In this document: positions 1 to 7,750 of the stretch, in pieces
How the letters are laid out: each line of letters opens with the position of its first letter
Position numbering within the stretch: the first letter of the stretch is position 1
NCBI RefSeq assembly: GCF_022760855.1
Contig: NZ_JAKTNR010000003.1
Coordinates: forward strand, 124,001 to 188,000
DNA length: 64,000 nucleotides
Direction: 5' to 3'
Origin: Thermus albus
GTDB lineage: Bacteria > Deinococcota > Deinococci > Deinococcales > Thermaceae
Notes under the pieces: generated by a model
What the model was told of the DNA's origin: nothing
The model's input: only the letters and a program-made list of their open reading frames with translations
The model's database searches: none
Translations under genes and position numbers: made by a program

Positions 1-98
1 GCCGAGGGAGGGGAGTGGGGATGTTCGGGAAGAAGGGCCTTGGGCCGTTCCTTGAGGGTGTGCCCGATGCGGCTTAGGATGCGGGTTCTAGCGTCCAT
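1..98 (-). CDS. lutC: LutC-like LUD-domain protein, N-terminal part only (cut by window edge)
   Basis: Only about the first 32 codons are inside the window. They start at the ATG whose complement is at 96-98 and read MDARTRILSRIGHTLKERPK. The start lies inside the last codons of the upstream lutB gene (11-base overlap), so the two are translationally coupled. A short LUD-domain protein directly after lutB is the usual third member of the LutABC L-lactate oxidation complex. The identity rests mainly on this position because the conserved core is outside the window. Confidence 0.7.
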   Translation of the reverse strand, partial: MDARTRILSRIGHTLKERPKALLPEHPHSPPS

Positions 99-1482
99 CC
101 TCCTCCTCCAGTTCCTTCCAAAGCTCATGAAAAGGCCGAGGGCTTGGCTTGAGGGGGCCCCGCCCTTCCGTCCAGGCGCGGAGCAGGGGAAGGAGGTGCT
201 GGGGCAGGGGGAGGCCCCTTAGGGCCTTGGAGAAGAGACGGTAAAGGGCTGGATTTTCCATCACCATCTGGAAGACCCTCATGGCCCCCTTCTCCCACGT
301 GGGGGCGAGGCCCCTTTCCACCGCCCTATGGCGCCAGGTGAGGAGGAGCTTGGGGATGGGGATCTTCACCGGGCAGGCCTCGTAGCAGGCCCCGCAGAGG
401 GTGGAGGCGTAGGGGAGGGGGTAGGCCTCCTCGAGGCCCAAAAGCCCGGGGTCCAAAACCGCCCCGATGGGCCCCGAGTACACGTAGCCGTAGGGGTGCC
501 CCCCGGTTTGGCGAAAGACGGGGCAGGCGTTGAGACAGGCCCCGCAACGGAGACACCGCAACACCTCCCAGGCCTCGGGGTCGTGGAGAAGGGCGGTGCG
601 GCCGTGGTCCACCAGGACCACGTGCACCTCCTCTGGGCCCTCCTCCCCCTCTTTCGCCGGGCCCTGGATGAGGGAAACATAGGTGGAAAGCCGCTGCCCC
701 GTGGCCGCCCGGGCGGTGAGGGGCAGGAAGAGGGCAAGGTCGGCAAGCCGGGGAAGGAGCTTTTCTATGCCCACAAAGGCCACGTGCACCTTGGGAAGGC
801 TGGTGGAAAGGCGGATATTCCCCTCGTTTTCCATGAGGACCAGGGTGCCGGTTTCCGCCACCAGGAAGTTGGCCCCGCTGATGCCCAGCTCGGCGGTGAG
901 GAAGGCATCCCGCAAGACCTTCCTGGCCACGGCGGCCAGGGCCTCAGGAGGAGCGTCCAGGGGGGTGCCGAAGCGCTGGTGGAAGAGCCTTTGGATGTCG
1001 GAAAGGGCCAGGTGGATGGCCGGGCCCACGATGTGGCTGGGGGGTTCGCCGAGAAGCTGGATCAGATACTCCCCCAGGTCGGTTTCAAAGACCTCCACCC
1101 CCAGGGATTCCAAAAGGGGGTTTACCCCAAGCTCCTCGGTGAGCATGCTCTTGGCCTTCACCGCCCGCTTCACCCCGTGCCGGACCGCCACTTCCCTCAG
1201 GATGCGGTGGGCGTCCAGGGGGTCTTCCGCCCAGTGCACCTGGACCCCGTTTTCCCTTAGGCGCTTTTCCGCCAGCTCCAGGTAGTGGTCCAGATGGGTG
1301 AGGAGGTGGTCTTTCACCCTCTTGGCCCTTTCCCTAAGGGCCTCGGCGTCTATTTCCCCGTAGGCCTTCTTGCGGCCTTCCTCAAAGTGCAGGGTGGCCC
1401 CGGTGACCGCTTCCCGCACCCCGGGTTTTTCCCTTAAGAGCCTGGCTGCCTCCTTGGGGTAGAGCTTGGCCTTAGCCTGCAT
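88..1482 (-). CDS. lutB: LutB-like iron-sulfur lactate utilisation protein
   Basis: 464 residues, the usual LutB length. The N-terminal two thirds is a LUD domain (the SGANFLVAETGTLVLMENEG stretch is typical). The C-terminal part carries two ferredoxin-like [4Fe-4S] motifs, CLRCGACLNACP and CGACYEACPVKIP, the usual electron-transfer module of LutB. With LutA and LutC it oxidises L-lactate to pyruvate in the cytoplasm and passes electrons onward. The start overlaps the end of lutA by 11 bases and the end overlaps lutC, giving the operon order lutA-lutB-lutC. Nothing looks damaged. Family assignment is firm; lactate as substrate is inferred from the family. Confidence 0.9.
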   Translation of the reverse strand: MQAKAKLYPKEAARLLREKPGVREAVTGATLHFEEGRKKAYGEIDAEALRERAKRVKDHLLTHLDHYLELAEKRLRENGVQVHWAEDPLDAHRILREVAVRHGVKRAVKAKSMLTEELGVNPLLESLGVEVFETDLGEYLIQLLGEPPSHIVGPAIHLALSDIQRLFHQRFGTPLDAPPEALAAVARKVLRDAFLTAELGISGANFLVAETGTLVLMENEGNIRLSTSLPKVHVAFVGIEKLLPRLADLALFLPLTARAATGQRLSTYVSLIQGPAKEGEEGPEEVHVVLVDHGRTALLHDPEAWEVLRCLRCGACLNACPVFRQTGGHPYGYVYSGPIGAVLDPGLLGLEEAYPLPYASTLCGACYEACPVKIPIPKLLLTWRHRAVERGLAPTWEKGAMRVFQMVMENPALYRLFSKALRGLPLPQHLLPLLRAWTEGRGPLKPSPRPFHELWKELEEEDGR

Positions 1483-2182
1483 ACGCCTCCCATAAGAGGG
1501 TGGCCAGGGGAACCACCCGCAGGTTTTTTCCCTGTTTGCCCATTCGTCCGGAAAGGTGGAGGAGGCAGCCTGCGTCCGTGGAGGTGAGGACGTCGGCCTG
1601 GGGTAAGGTGGAAAGCTTGCGGTCGGCCATGGCCAGGGAGACCTCGGGGAGCTTCACCGAGAATAGCCCCCCAAAGCCGCAGCACTCTTCCGCCGCCTCC
1701 CAGGGCAGGACCTCGGCCCCGGCGTTCTGCAAAAGGCGAAGGGGTTCCTCCCTAACCCCAAGCTCCCTGAGGGCATGGCAACCGTGGTGGTAGGCCACCT
1801 TTTTGCCCTGGAGGCCGTTTCCAAGCTTCTCTACCCCCAACACCCGCACCAGGAACTGGGAGAGCTCGTAGACCTTCTCCGAAAGCCCCAGGGCTTCCCC
1901 GTCCCCGGGAAGGAGTTCTGGGTAGTGGTTTTTCACCATGCTGGCGCAGCTTCCCGAGGGCAGGACCACGTACGGATATTCTTGGAAAATATCTATGGTT
2001 CTTTGGGCCAGGGCCCGGGCCTCGTTCCAATGGCCGGCGTTGAAGGCGGGCTGGCCGCAACAGGTTTGCCCCTTGGGAAAATCCACCTCCACCCCCAGGG
2101 CCCGAAGAAGGCGTACCGCCGCTACCCCGGCTTCCGCATAGAACTGGTCCGCCAGACAGGTGATGAAAAGGGCTACCCGCAT
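1472..2182 (-). CDS. lutA: LutA-like CCG-domain protein
   Basis: 236 residues with the two cysteine-rich CCG domains of the LutA/GlpC/heterodisulfide-reductase family. The first repeat has QTCCGQPAFNAGH, the second YHHGCHALRELG followed by EECCGFGG. These cysteines bind an iron-sulfur centre. LutA is the first gene of the lactate-oxidation operon and overlaps lutB by 11 bases. A TAGGAT hexamer ends 8 bases upstream of the ATG, which would suit a leaderless transcript, but no good -35 is visible. The IS481-type element begins only about 65-80 bases upstream, so the native upstream control region may have been replaced. Confidence 0.88.
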   Translation of the reverse strand: MRVALFITCLADQFYAEAGVAAVRLLRALGVEVDFPKGQTCCGQPAFNAGHWNEARALAQRTIDIFQEYPYVVLPSGSCASMVKNHYPELLPGDGEALGLSEKVYELSQFLVRVLGVEKLGNGLQGKKVAYHHGCHALRELGVREEPLRLLQNAGAEVLPWEAAEECCGFGGLFSVKLPEVSLAMADRKLSTLPQADVLTSTDAGCLLHLSGRMGKQGKNLRVVPLATLLWEAYAG

Positions 2183-2246
2183 CCCTACCCATCCTACCGG
2201 TTTTCCTAGGGAGGGTGCGGACGAGGCGTGTGTGGCCTTGGGTTCT

Positions 2247-3392
2247 GAACCCGGACAAACACATGTGAGACTCTGGGCTGGGATAAAAAGAGGGGGACCG
2301 ACTCCGGAAGGAGGCCCCCCGAGTGCAGCTTACCACGGTTGGCAAAGCGATCTGGCGAGGAGCGAGGAAGGCCCAGGAGCTGGAGATGGCGGGGGCCGGC
2401 GACCCCCTGGTCCAGGAACGGCTGCGCAAGCTCAAGCAGGTGGAGGCGTTCAGGAAGCACGGGGTGAGCTGGCCCGAGATCCAGGCCCTGGTGGGGATCA
2501 GCCGGGCCACCTATCACCGCTGGCGGAGCAGGCTCAAGGACGAAGGACTTAAAGGCCTTCTTCCGAAACCCAAACGCCCCAAACGCCTACGGCGGAAGGT
2601 GCACTGGACCTCCGAACTCCTCATCGCCACCGAGGACTTGCGGAGACAAAACCCCACCTGGGGCCGCTGGCCCATCTGGTGGAGCTTGAGGAAGGGAGGT
2701 TTTGAGGTCAGCGAGCGCACCGTGGGCCGCATCCTCGCCCATCTGGAAGCCAGGGGGCGGGTGGAAAGGGTGGCCGCCTTCCTGGCCCGGGCGAGGCGGG
2801 GCAAGGGGAGGCCAAGACCCCAGAGGCCCTACGCCCAGAGGAAGCCCCGGGGATACGAGGCCAGGGCGCCCGGGGACCTGGTGCAGTTGGACACCCTCAC
2901 CGTGACCCTAGGGCCCGGGGAGGTGGTCAAGCACTTCTCGGCCCTGGACCTGGTCACGCGCTTCTCCCTGGCCCAGGTGCACACCAGGGCCACGGCCAAC
3001 CTGGCGGCGGGATTCCTCTCCGCCCTCGTGACCAAGGCCCCCTTCCCCATCCGGGCCGTCCAGGTGGACGGGGGGAGCGAGTTCATGGCCGAGTTTGAGG
3101 AAGCCTGCCGGAGCCTGGGAATCCGGCTCTTTGTGCTGCCCCCACGGAGCCCGAAGCTCAACGGGCACGTGGAGCGGATGCAGCGCACCTTCCGCGACGA
3201 GTTTTATACCCTGCCCTTGCCAAGGGGGCTTGTGCGCCTGCAGGCCGAGCTGGACGCTTATCTGGCGTACTACAACCACCGCAGGCCCCACATGGCCCTG
3301 GGGGGGCTGGCGCCCCTGGAGTTCTTGGCTAAAATGCAAGCGGAGTCGGTCCCCCAGTCTCAGATGTATTGACCGATTACAAACTCTTGACA
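2247..3392 (+). mobile_element. IS481-type insertion sequence, copy 1 (intact)
   Basis: One full-length DDE transposase gene is flanked by inverted repeats. The clearest are ACATGTGAGAC at 2261-2271 against GTCTCAGATGT at 3357-3367, and a subterminal perfect 15-base pair GGGGGACCGACTCCG at 2292-2306 against its complement at 3341-3355. Comparison with the second copy (8502-10657) shows similarity continuing about 14-15 bases further left and about 25 bases further right than the ACATGTGAGAC core. The outer limits given are therefore estimates. The right edge, by this criterion, ends inside a TTGACA box. No target duplication could be fixed. Confidence 0.85.
2323..3372 (+). CDS. IS481-family transposase
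   Basis: 349 residues from a GTG start that follows a GGAGG-containing stretch. The N-terminal ~100 residues are helix-turn-helix (GVSWPEIQALVGISRATYHR) followed by a basic linker. The C-terminal part is an integrase-like rve core with the DDE triad at D190 (VQLDTLTV), D249 (VQVDGGSEF) and E284 (NGHVERMQ), the last two separated by 34 residues. The tail YYNHRRPHMALGGLAPLEFL is typical of IS481/IS3-like enzymes. No frameshift is seen, so this copy may be active. It could mobilise itself and possibly the broken copy at 8502-10657. Confidence 0.9.
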   Translation: MQLTTVGKAIWRGARKAQELEMAGAGDPLVQERLRKLKQVEAFRKHGVSWPEIQALVGISRATYHRWRSRLKDEGLKGLLPKPKRPKRLRRKVHWTSELLIATEDLRRQNPTWGRWPIWWSLRKGGFEVSERTVGRILAHLEARGRVERVAAFLARARRGKGRPRPQRPYAQRKPRGYEARAPGDLVQLDTLTVTLGPGEVVKHFSALDLVTRFSLAQVHTRATANLAAGFLSALVTKAPFPIRAVQVDGGSEFMAEFEEACRSLGIRLFVLPPRSPKLNGHVERMQRTFRDEFYTLPLPRGLVRLQAELDAYLAYYNHRRPHMALGGLAPLEFLAKMQAESVPQSQMY

Positions 3393-3416
3393 CGACCTCA
3401 GACCAGGATATATAAT
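3387..3416 (+). promoter_or_regulatory. Strong sigma-70-type promoter formed at the right end of IS481 copy 1
   Basis: TTGACA at 3387-3392 and TATAAT at 3411-3416 with an 18-base spacer read outward from the insertion sequence toward the gene at 3441. The -35 lies in the stretch shared with the other IS481 copy, while the sequence from the spacer on is not shared, so this looks like a hybrid promoter. An AAAGGAG ribosome-binding site follows at 3422-3428. Confidence 0.65.
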
Positions 3417-3440
3417 GATAGAAAGGAGCGTGAAAAAACC

Positions 3441-4190
3441 ATGAGCGCACCGACCAGGGATATTGGAATTGTTGTTAGTAAGGTTGGCGAGCTGGCGGTG
3501 ACGGGGCTCCCATGCTTCATGTACCATGACCCCTATCACGAGCGCTTTGTCAACTATATCCGCTTACTGGTGGCCCAGAACCTGCCTGTTCTGGTCCGTC
3601 TGCATCCGGGGTGGAACTACCCTATGGAGGAGGACATCCTCCGGAAGGAAGTCGACCGCACTGGGCACGCGGTGCTGGTGGTGGGCTATGACGACGCCGC
3701 CGAGGAATTCATCCTTCTCGACCCGTGGGATCAAAGCCACTGGGGGGGAAGCAGGGGCGGAGAGTGGCGTATCGGCTACCGTGAACTTGGCCTCCTTGCC
3801 GTGGACTGCACTAGAGACGCTGTGATTACCGGTGTCTTGCCGAATGTGGAAATCCAGTTCGACGGCGTGGATGCACTCCAATGCAACGTCACGTATTCTT
3901 GTCCCGAGCCTCTCTTCCGGACCTTTATTGCAGAGGAGGCATTCCTGACGCTGACCGTGCCAAAAGGCTTGCAGCTGGACACGGACGGGGACCAGATAAG
4001 CCTTGGCCAGCTGCAGCCGGGGGAAACACGCTCCGTGGTTATTCCCGTGATCTTGGAAGACCCTGTAAACGGCGAGATTACGGCAGAGATTGATCTTGTC
4101 ATCCGCTCCCTCTGGTTGCGAGACTGGAAGGAGACCATCCGGGTCGTCTCCCGTCATCGTATCACTGCTATTGAGCGGGCCATGGTCTAG
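3441..4190 (+). CDS. C39-peptidase-like protein, C-terminal half of the domain plus a beta-rich tail
   Basis: 249 residues. The ATG is chosen because AAAGGAG lies about 12 bases upstream. Residues ~40-115 resemble the second half of a C39-type papain-fold domain: PVLVRLHPG, then GHAVLVVGYDD with the candidate catalytic histidine H76, then LLDPW with candidate aspartate D94. The first half of the fold, with the cysteine nucleophile, is absent. Residues ~125-249 look like an all-beta domain I do not recognise. Base composition is visibly less GC-rich than the host genes, with unusual codons such as GTT and ATA. It probably lost its N-terminal part when IS481 inserted, and the missing half resembles the tail of the protein at 5619-7211. 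Activity is doubtful. Confidence 0.6.
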   Translation: MSAPTRDIGIVVSKVGELAVTGLPCFMYHDPYHERFVNYIRLLVAQNLPVLVRLHPGWNYPMEEDILRKEVDRTGHAVLVVGYDDAAEEFILLDPWDQSHWGGSRGGEWRIGYRELGLLAVDCTRDAVITGVLPNVEIQFDGVDALQCNVTYSCPEPLFRTFIAEEAFLTLTVPKGLQLDTDGDQISLGQLQPGETRSVVIPVILEDPVNGEITAEIDLVIRSLWLRDWKETIRVVSRHRITAIERAMV

Positions 4191-4280
4191 CCAGGTAGCG
4201 CATAGCCTTACCGTATCCCCTATTCCGTCATCTCACGGAGGCCATGCTTCCTCAAACACTAGCCTCTGCGGGGGCGTTTT

Positions 4281-5543
4281 ATGCATAAAGCCATCGCCAC
4301 CTTGAAGGCCTTGAAGGCTAGGTTAGGGCTAGTACTTCTCACCCGAGAACTCCCATTCTCGTACTTTTTCATCAGCAGGACCCTGTCCCGCATTGGCGAG
4401 AATGTATTCTCCATCGCCGTCCCGTGGCTGGTGTTTCAGCTGACGGGCAGCACCCTACAACTCGGACTGGCCTTTGCCCTCCAGGTTGTCCCTTCACTGC
4501 TGCTAGCTCCCTTTGCTGGCGTTTACGTGGACGCCGCTTCCAGAAAAAGAGCGATGCTCGTTTCGGAGGGTTGCCGGGCACTGCTCGGTCTGGCTGTGAC
4601 TGGGCTGTCCCTCCTGGGTAGCCTCCAGGTGTGGCACCTGTATCTCGCGGTGGTGGCCCATGCGGTCACCGCCAGTTTTCTTACCGTGGCAGCCGGGGCT
4701 GCTATTCCGGCCCTCGTGGACCAGGTTGACTTAACGCGCGCCAACGCGCTCATCAGGTTGAGCCGCAACCTGTGCGACATCTTGGGCAAGGTCATGGCCG
4801 GCCTACTCTTGGCCTGGCTGGGCCCGGCGTACACGTTCCTGGCGAATGCCGCCTTGACTTTCGCGTCCGCGGCTCTGTTGTTGCCGCTCCGGGGCATAGA
4901 CGGGGGATCCCCAGTGGTGCGGGGCTGGCGGCCAAGGGTACTACAGGACTTTGTGAGTGGAGTGGGTATCCTGCGCCGCCACAGCGCGGCTGTGCTTGCC
5001 ATGGCGGATCTGGTGGTGATCAACGTCGGTATTCCGGTCCTGGCAATAGCCCTTCCCGTCATTTCTGAAGAGGTCCTGCGCCAGGGTGCCGCTGGCTATG
5101 GGCTCCTCACCGGAGCGATGGCGCTCGGGGCCATCGTTGCCACCCTGATAGCCGCTCTGCTGGTCGGACGCATGGACGAGGGCCGATTGTCTGGGCTTGC
5201 CACGGTCCTGTTCGGCCTCCTGGTTGTTTCCCTGGGCTTCGTGAGGGCACTGGAGTGGGGGCTGCTGGCGATGACGCTTATCGGTCTGACGGCCGAATTG
5301 GTTTCGGTCTACACCTCCAGCATTCTGCAGCGGACCCTTCCTTCGGATGTCCTGGGCCGGGCCTTTGCTGCCCAGTTTACGGCCCTACGGATCGTCCCCG
5401 CGGTCGTGTTCCTGAGTGCCGGTTCTGTTCTCCAAACGTTCGGCGTGCAAACGTTCTTGATCGTGGGGGGTTCTATAACTGTTCTCATCGCGGCGCTCTT
5501 GCTCCAGCTCAGGGTGCGGGGTGCGCGAGAGAAAAACCGATGA
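4281..5543 (+). CDS. MFS transporter (drug/peptide exporter-like)
   Basis: 420 residues with about 12 hydrophobic segments, in the group that includes EntS-like and macrolide exporters of the major facilitator superfamily. Features seen: RIGENVFSIAVPWLVFQLTG near the N-terminus, LLAPFAGVYVDAASRKRAML (the conserved loop between helices 2 and 3), and a charged middle loop near residue 215. It is an inner-membrane, proton-coupled exporter by family; the substrate is unknown. It lies 90 bases after the C39-like fragment and 75 bases before the propeller gene, in the same less GC-rich cargo, so it may export or give immunity to a compound processed by its neighbours. No strong ribosome-binding site is visible. 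Confidence 0.8.
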   Translation: MHKAIATLKALKARLGLVLLTRELPFSYFFISRTLSRIGENVFSIAVPWLVFQLTGSTLQLGLAFALQVVPSLLLAPFAGVYVDAASRKRAMLVSEGCRALLGLAVTGLSLLGSLQVWHLYLAVVAHAVTASFLTVAAGAAIPALVDQVDLTRANALIRLSRNLCDILGKVMAGLLLAWLGPAYTFLANAALTFASAALLLPLRGIDGGSPVVRGWRPRVLQDFVSGVGILRRHSAAVLAMADLVVINVGIPVLAIALPVISEEVLRQGAAGYGLLTGAMALGAIVATLIAALLVGRMDEGRLSGLATVLFGLLVVSLGFVRALEWGLLAMTLIGLTAELVSVYTSSILQRTLPSDVLGRAFAAQFTALRIVPAVVFLSAGSVLQTFGVQTFLIVGGSITVLIAALLLQLRVRGAREKNR

Positions 5544-5618
5544 GGTGGGGTTCCAATAGGGCCATCCGGGTTGGGGAGAGACTGCGAGGAGAAGCTACAA
5601 AGAGGAGGTGATACAAAG

Positions 5619-7211
5619 ATGAAGCTGCGGTGGATCCAGTACATCCAAGGAGTCCCACGGTATCCTGTTCTGGCTGGCGACAAAGTCATGATCGTGGCAT
5701 ATAACCGGACGGTACACCAGTACGAGGTGATGGCCTGCCGCTCCCACGACGGGGAGCTCAGGTGGAAGTTAGCTCTCCCTGCCGGCGGCTACGGACGTCC
5801 AGCAACGGACGGATCGAGGCTTTACATGCTCTGGGGCCAGTCCGGGTTGGCTGCCCTAAACGTCGAGAACGGAGACCTGCAGTGGGCATGGAAAACACCG
5901 TGGCGGATCAGGAGCGGCCCGGTTCTTTTTAAAGACATGGTCTACCTATGTGCTGGAGACTCTATCATCGCCGTCAACAAAGAAGATGGGCGGGAAACAC
6001 GAAGGTTCCAGGTGGGGCGAACATTTCTGTTCGGCAACCCCTGCGTCTCCCTTATTGACTCCCATCCTTTGTTGTTTGTCTTGGGTGCGGAACCGTCAAA
6101 CAATTACCTGTACTGCGTCTCCCTAGACGACACGGGAGCACCCGTCAGTCTTGAGTGGAAACGGCCAATTGGTAAGACCGGAGTTGTGTCGTCGGAAACG
6201 GCCGGACCTGCCGTGGGCGCCGACCGTATCGTGATCGGATCGCTCGACGGCACAGTTACCTGCTTCGCATGCGCCACGGGGCAGGTATTGTGGACAGATC
6301 ACGTGGGGGAGGTCACGATTCGCAGCGCTGCCTTTACGGATGGGGAACGTGTCTACGTCACCACACTCGGGGGCTCCATTCTCGCTTACAGCCTGCACAC
6401 GGGGGCCCGGTTGTGGGAGCGGCAATTGTACGCGGAGGGGATCTGGGCCCCTCCAGCCCTGGCGGCTGGACTTCTGATCGTCCTGGGTGGTGGTGTCCTC
6501 GAGGCCATCGACCCGTCCAACGGGTCGTCCGTGGCACAAGTTGCGGTGGGTCATGGCCCCTACTCCGCCCCCGTTCCCTCCGGAACTCATGTATTCGTGG
6601 GCGGTGGGGATCCCCCGTTCACGGGCTATCTCTTCGCGGTGGACCTGGCGGTGGCCGATCCCACCAGCATGGCGGACCAAAACCTCGCCGATCTTGAAAT
6701 CCAAGCTAACGATTGGGAAATTCAGATTTCCTTCCGGGTTCCACCTTTGGTTACAGACCTCTGGCTCGATGGACGGCCCCTGGGGGCGGATGCGGTGATT
6801 CGTCCTGTTCGTCGGGCAGATCGGGCTTACTTTCGCATTGCGCTCGCCCCCGGCAAGCGCATCGGAAAGTACGCCCTCCCTGTGGCACTGTGGCGCCAGG
6901 ATAAGCTCATCTGGAACACGATTCTCGTCGATCTCGGAATGAACCGTGGGCCTACATTGGGGTTACCTCAGCAAGCGCGGGTCTCACATCTCATCTTTGA
7001 GCCCCAGGCCGAGCCAACTGCCAGCGGTGCTGCCGCGTTGTCGATGCTGCTTGGGCATTTTGGGCTGAAGGTGTCCCAGCAGCACGTCAAGGAGATGGCG
7101 GACTATCTGGTGGAAACGTGGCAGGTGGACCCACACCACAAGTGGTCTGGCGTGGCAATGCGAATTTCCCACGCAGGCGCCCGCGATGTGCGAGCTAAGA
7201 AGCCGTCGTAA
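5619..7211 (+). CDS. PQQ-like beta-propeller protein ending in a truncated, cysteine-less C39-like domain
   Basis: 530 residues. The ATG at 5619 is preceded by a near-perfect AGGAGGTGAT at 5603-5612, so the longer start at 5571 is rejected. Residues ~1-350 form PQQ/BamB-like propeller repeats (HDGELRWKLALPAGG, ENGDLQWAWKTPW, ATGQVLWTDHVG, HTGARLWERQLY). There is no signal peptide, so it is probably cytoplasmic. Residues ~455-525 match the first half of a C39 papain-fold domain: a Gln (Q463) six residues before the catalytic position, then PTASGAAALSMLLGHFG with Ser469 (codon AGC) where cysteine is expected. The reading frame stops at the IS630 remnant, so the second half of the domain is missing. 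Less GC-rich than the host. Possibly a substrate-binding scaffold; function unknown. Confidence 0.65.
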   Translation: MKLRWIQYIQGVPRYPVLAGDKVMIVAYNRTVHQYEVMACRSHDGELRWKLALPAGGYGRPATDGSRLYMLWGQSGLAALNVENGDLQWAWKTPWRIRSGPVLFKDMVYLCAGDSIIAVNKEDGRETRRFQVGRTFLFGNPCVSLIDSHPLLFVLGAEPSNNYLYCVSLDDTGAPVSLEWKRPIGKTGVVSSETAGPAVGADRIVIGSLDGTVTCFACATGQVLWTDHVGEVTIRSAAFTDGERVYVTTLGGSILAYSLHTGARLWERQLYAEGIWAPPALAAGLLIVLGGGVLEAIDPSNGSSVAQVAVGHGPYSAPVPSGTHVFVGGGDPPFTGYLFAVDLAVADPTSMADQNLADLEIQANDWEIQISFRVPPLVTDLWLDGRPLGADAVIRPVRRADRAYFRIALAPGKRIGKYALPVALWRQDKLIWNTILVDLGMNRGPTLGLPQQARVSHLIFEPQAEPTASGAAALSMLLGHFGLKVSQQHVKEMADYLVETWQVDPHHKWSGVAMRISHAGARDVRAKKPS

Positions 7212-7724
7212 AGGTCAACGGGAAAACTCGCCTCGATTTTACATGGCCCCTAGGATCCGCTTTTACCTCCCCCGCCCTCAGCCAGGCCCTTAGCCCCTGC
7301 AGTAAGCCCATCACCCGGGTGTCCACCAGAAGGCTCAGGCCCAGGGCGTGCAGGTAGATAGGGAGGCGGTAGATGGGGTAGAGAGAGACTTCCTTCCCCA
7401 GCGCCTCCGCCACCCAGCGTTGCAGCTTGAGCCCCGTCCACAAGCCGCCTTCAGGCGGGAGGCCTTGGCGGTAGATGAGGGCCTGCAGAACCCTCTCCCG
7501 TTCTTCTGGGGTCAGCTTTGGCGGTTGTCGTGCCTCCTATCCGGGAGGGCCTCGAGGCCCTCCCGGTTGTAGCGGGCCACGGTGGCGCAAACCCAGCGGG
7601 AGGTATGGAGGGCGATGGCGGCCACCTCCTGGGCGGTGAGGCCCTGCTTGGCGTGGTACGCCGCCAGAGCCTTCTTGATCCGTTGCTGGAGCTGGGGGAG
7701 GGTCAGGTGATCAACGACGGTCAT
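7195..7724 (-). pseudogene. IS630-type transposase remnant, N-terminal part, frameshifted
   Basis: From an ATG at 7724 the minus strand encodes a helix-turn-helix typical of IS630-family transposases (LTLPQLQQRIKKALAAYHAK and AAIALHTSRWVCATVARYN). Near 7520-7535 the frame shifts: the first frame ends while the sequence QPPKLTPEERERVLQAL followed by GLWTGLKLQRWVAEALGKEV continues in another frame. The catalytic DDE half is gone. The remnant abuts the end of the propeller gene and probably marks the deletion that truncated it. Confidence 0.65.
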
Positions 7725-7750
7725 GGGGGTAAAAAGGGTATCACCTACCA

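Noticed and set aside
328-1260. Long plus-strand open frame opposite lutB
   Set aside because: It is the antisense shadow of lutB in GC-rich DNA; it has no family motifs, while lutB has clear iron-sulfur motifs.
2292-3355. CRISPR-like repeats in the island
   Set aside because: The repeated short sequences are terminal inverted repeats of IS481; there is no regular repeat-spacer array anywhere in the window.
5571-5618. Longer start for the propeller gene at 5571
   Set aside because: The near-perfect AGGAGGTGAT lies just before the ATG at 5619, and the upstream codons contain it, so 5619 is the start.
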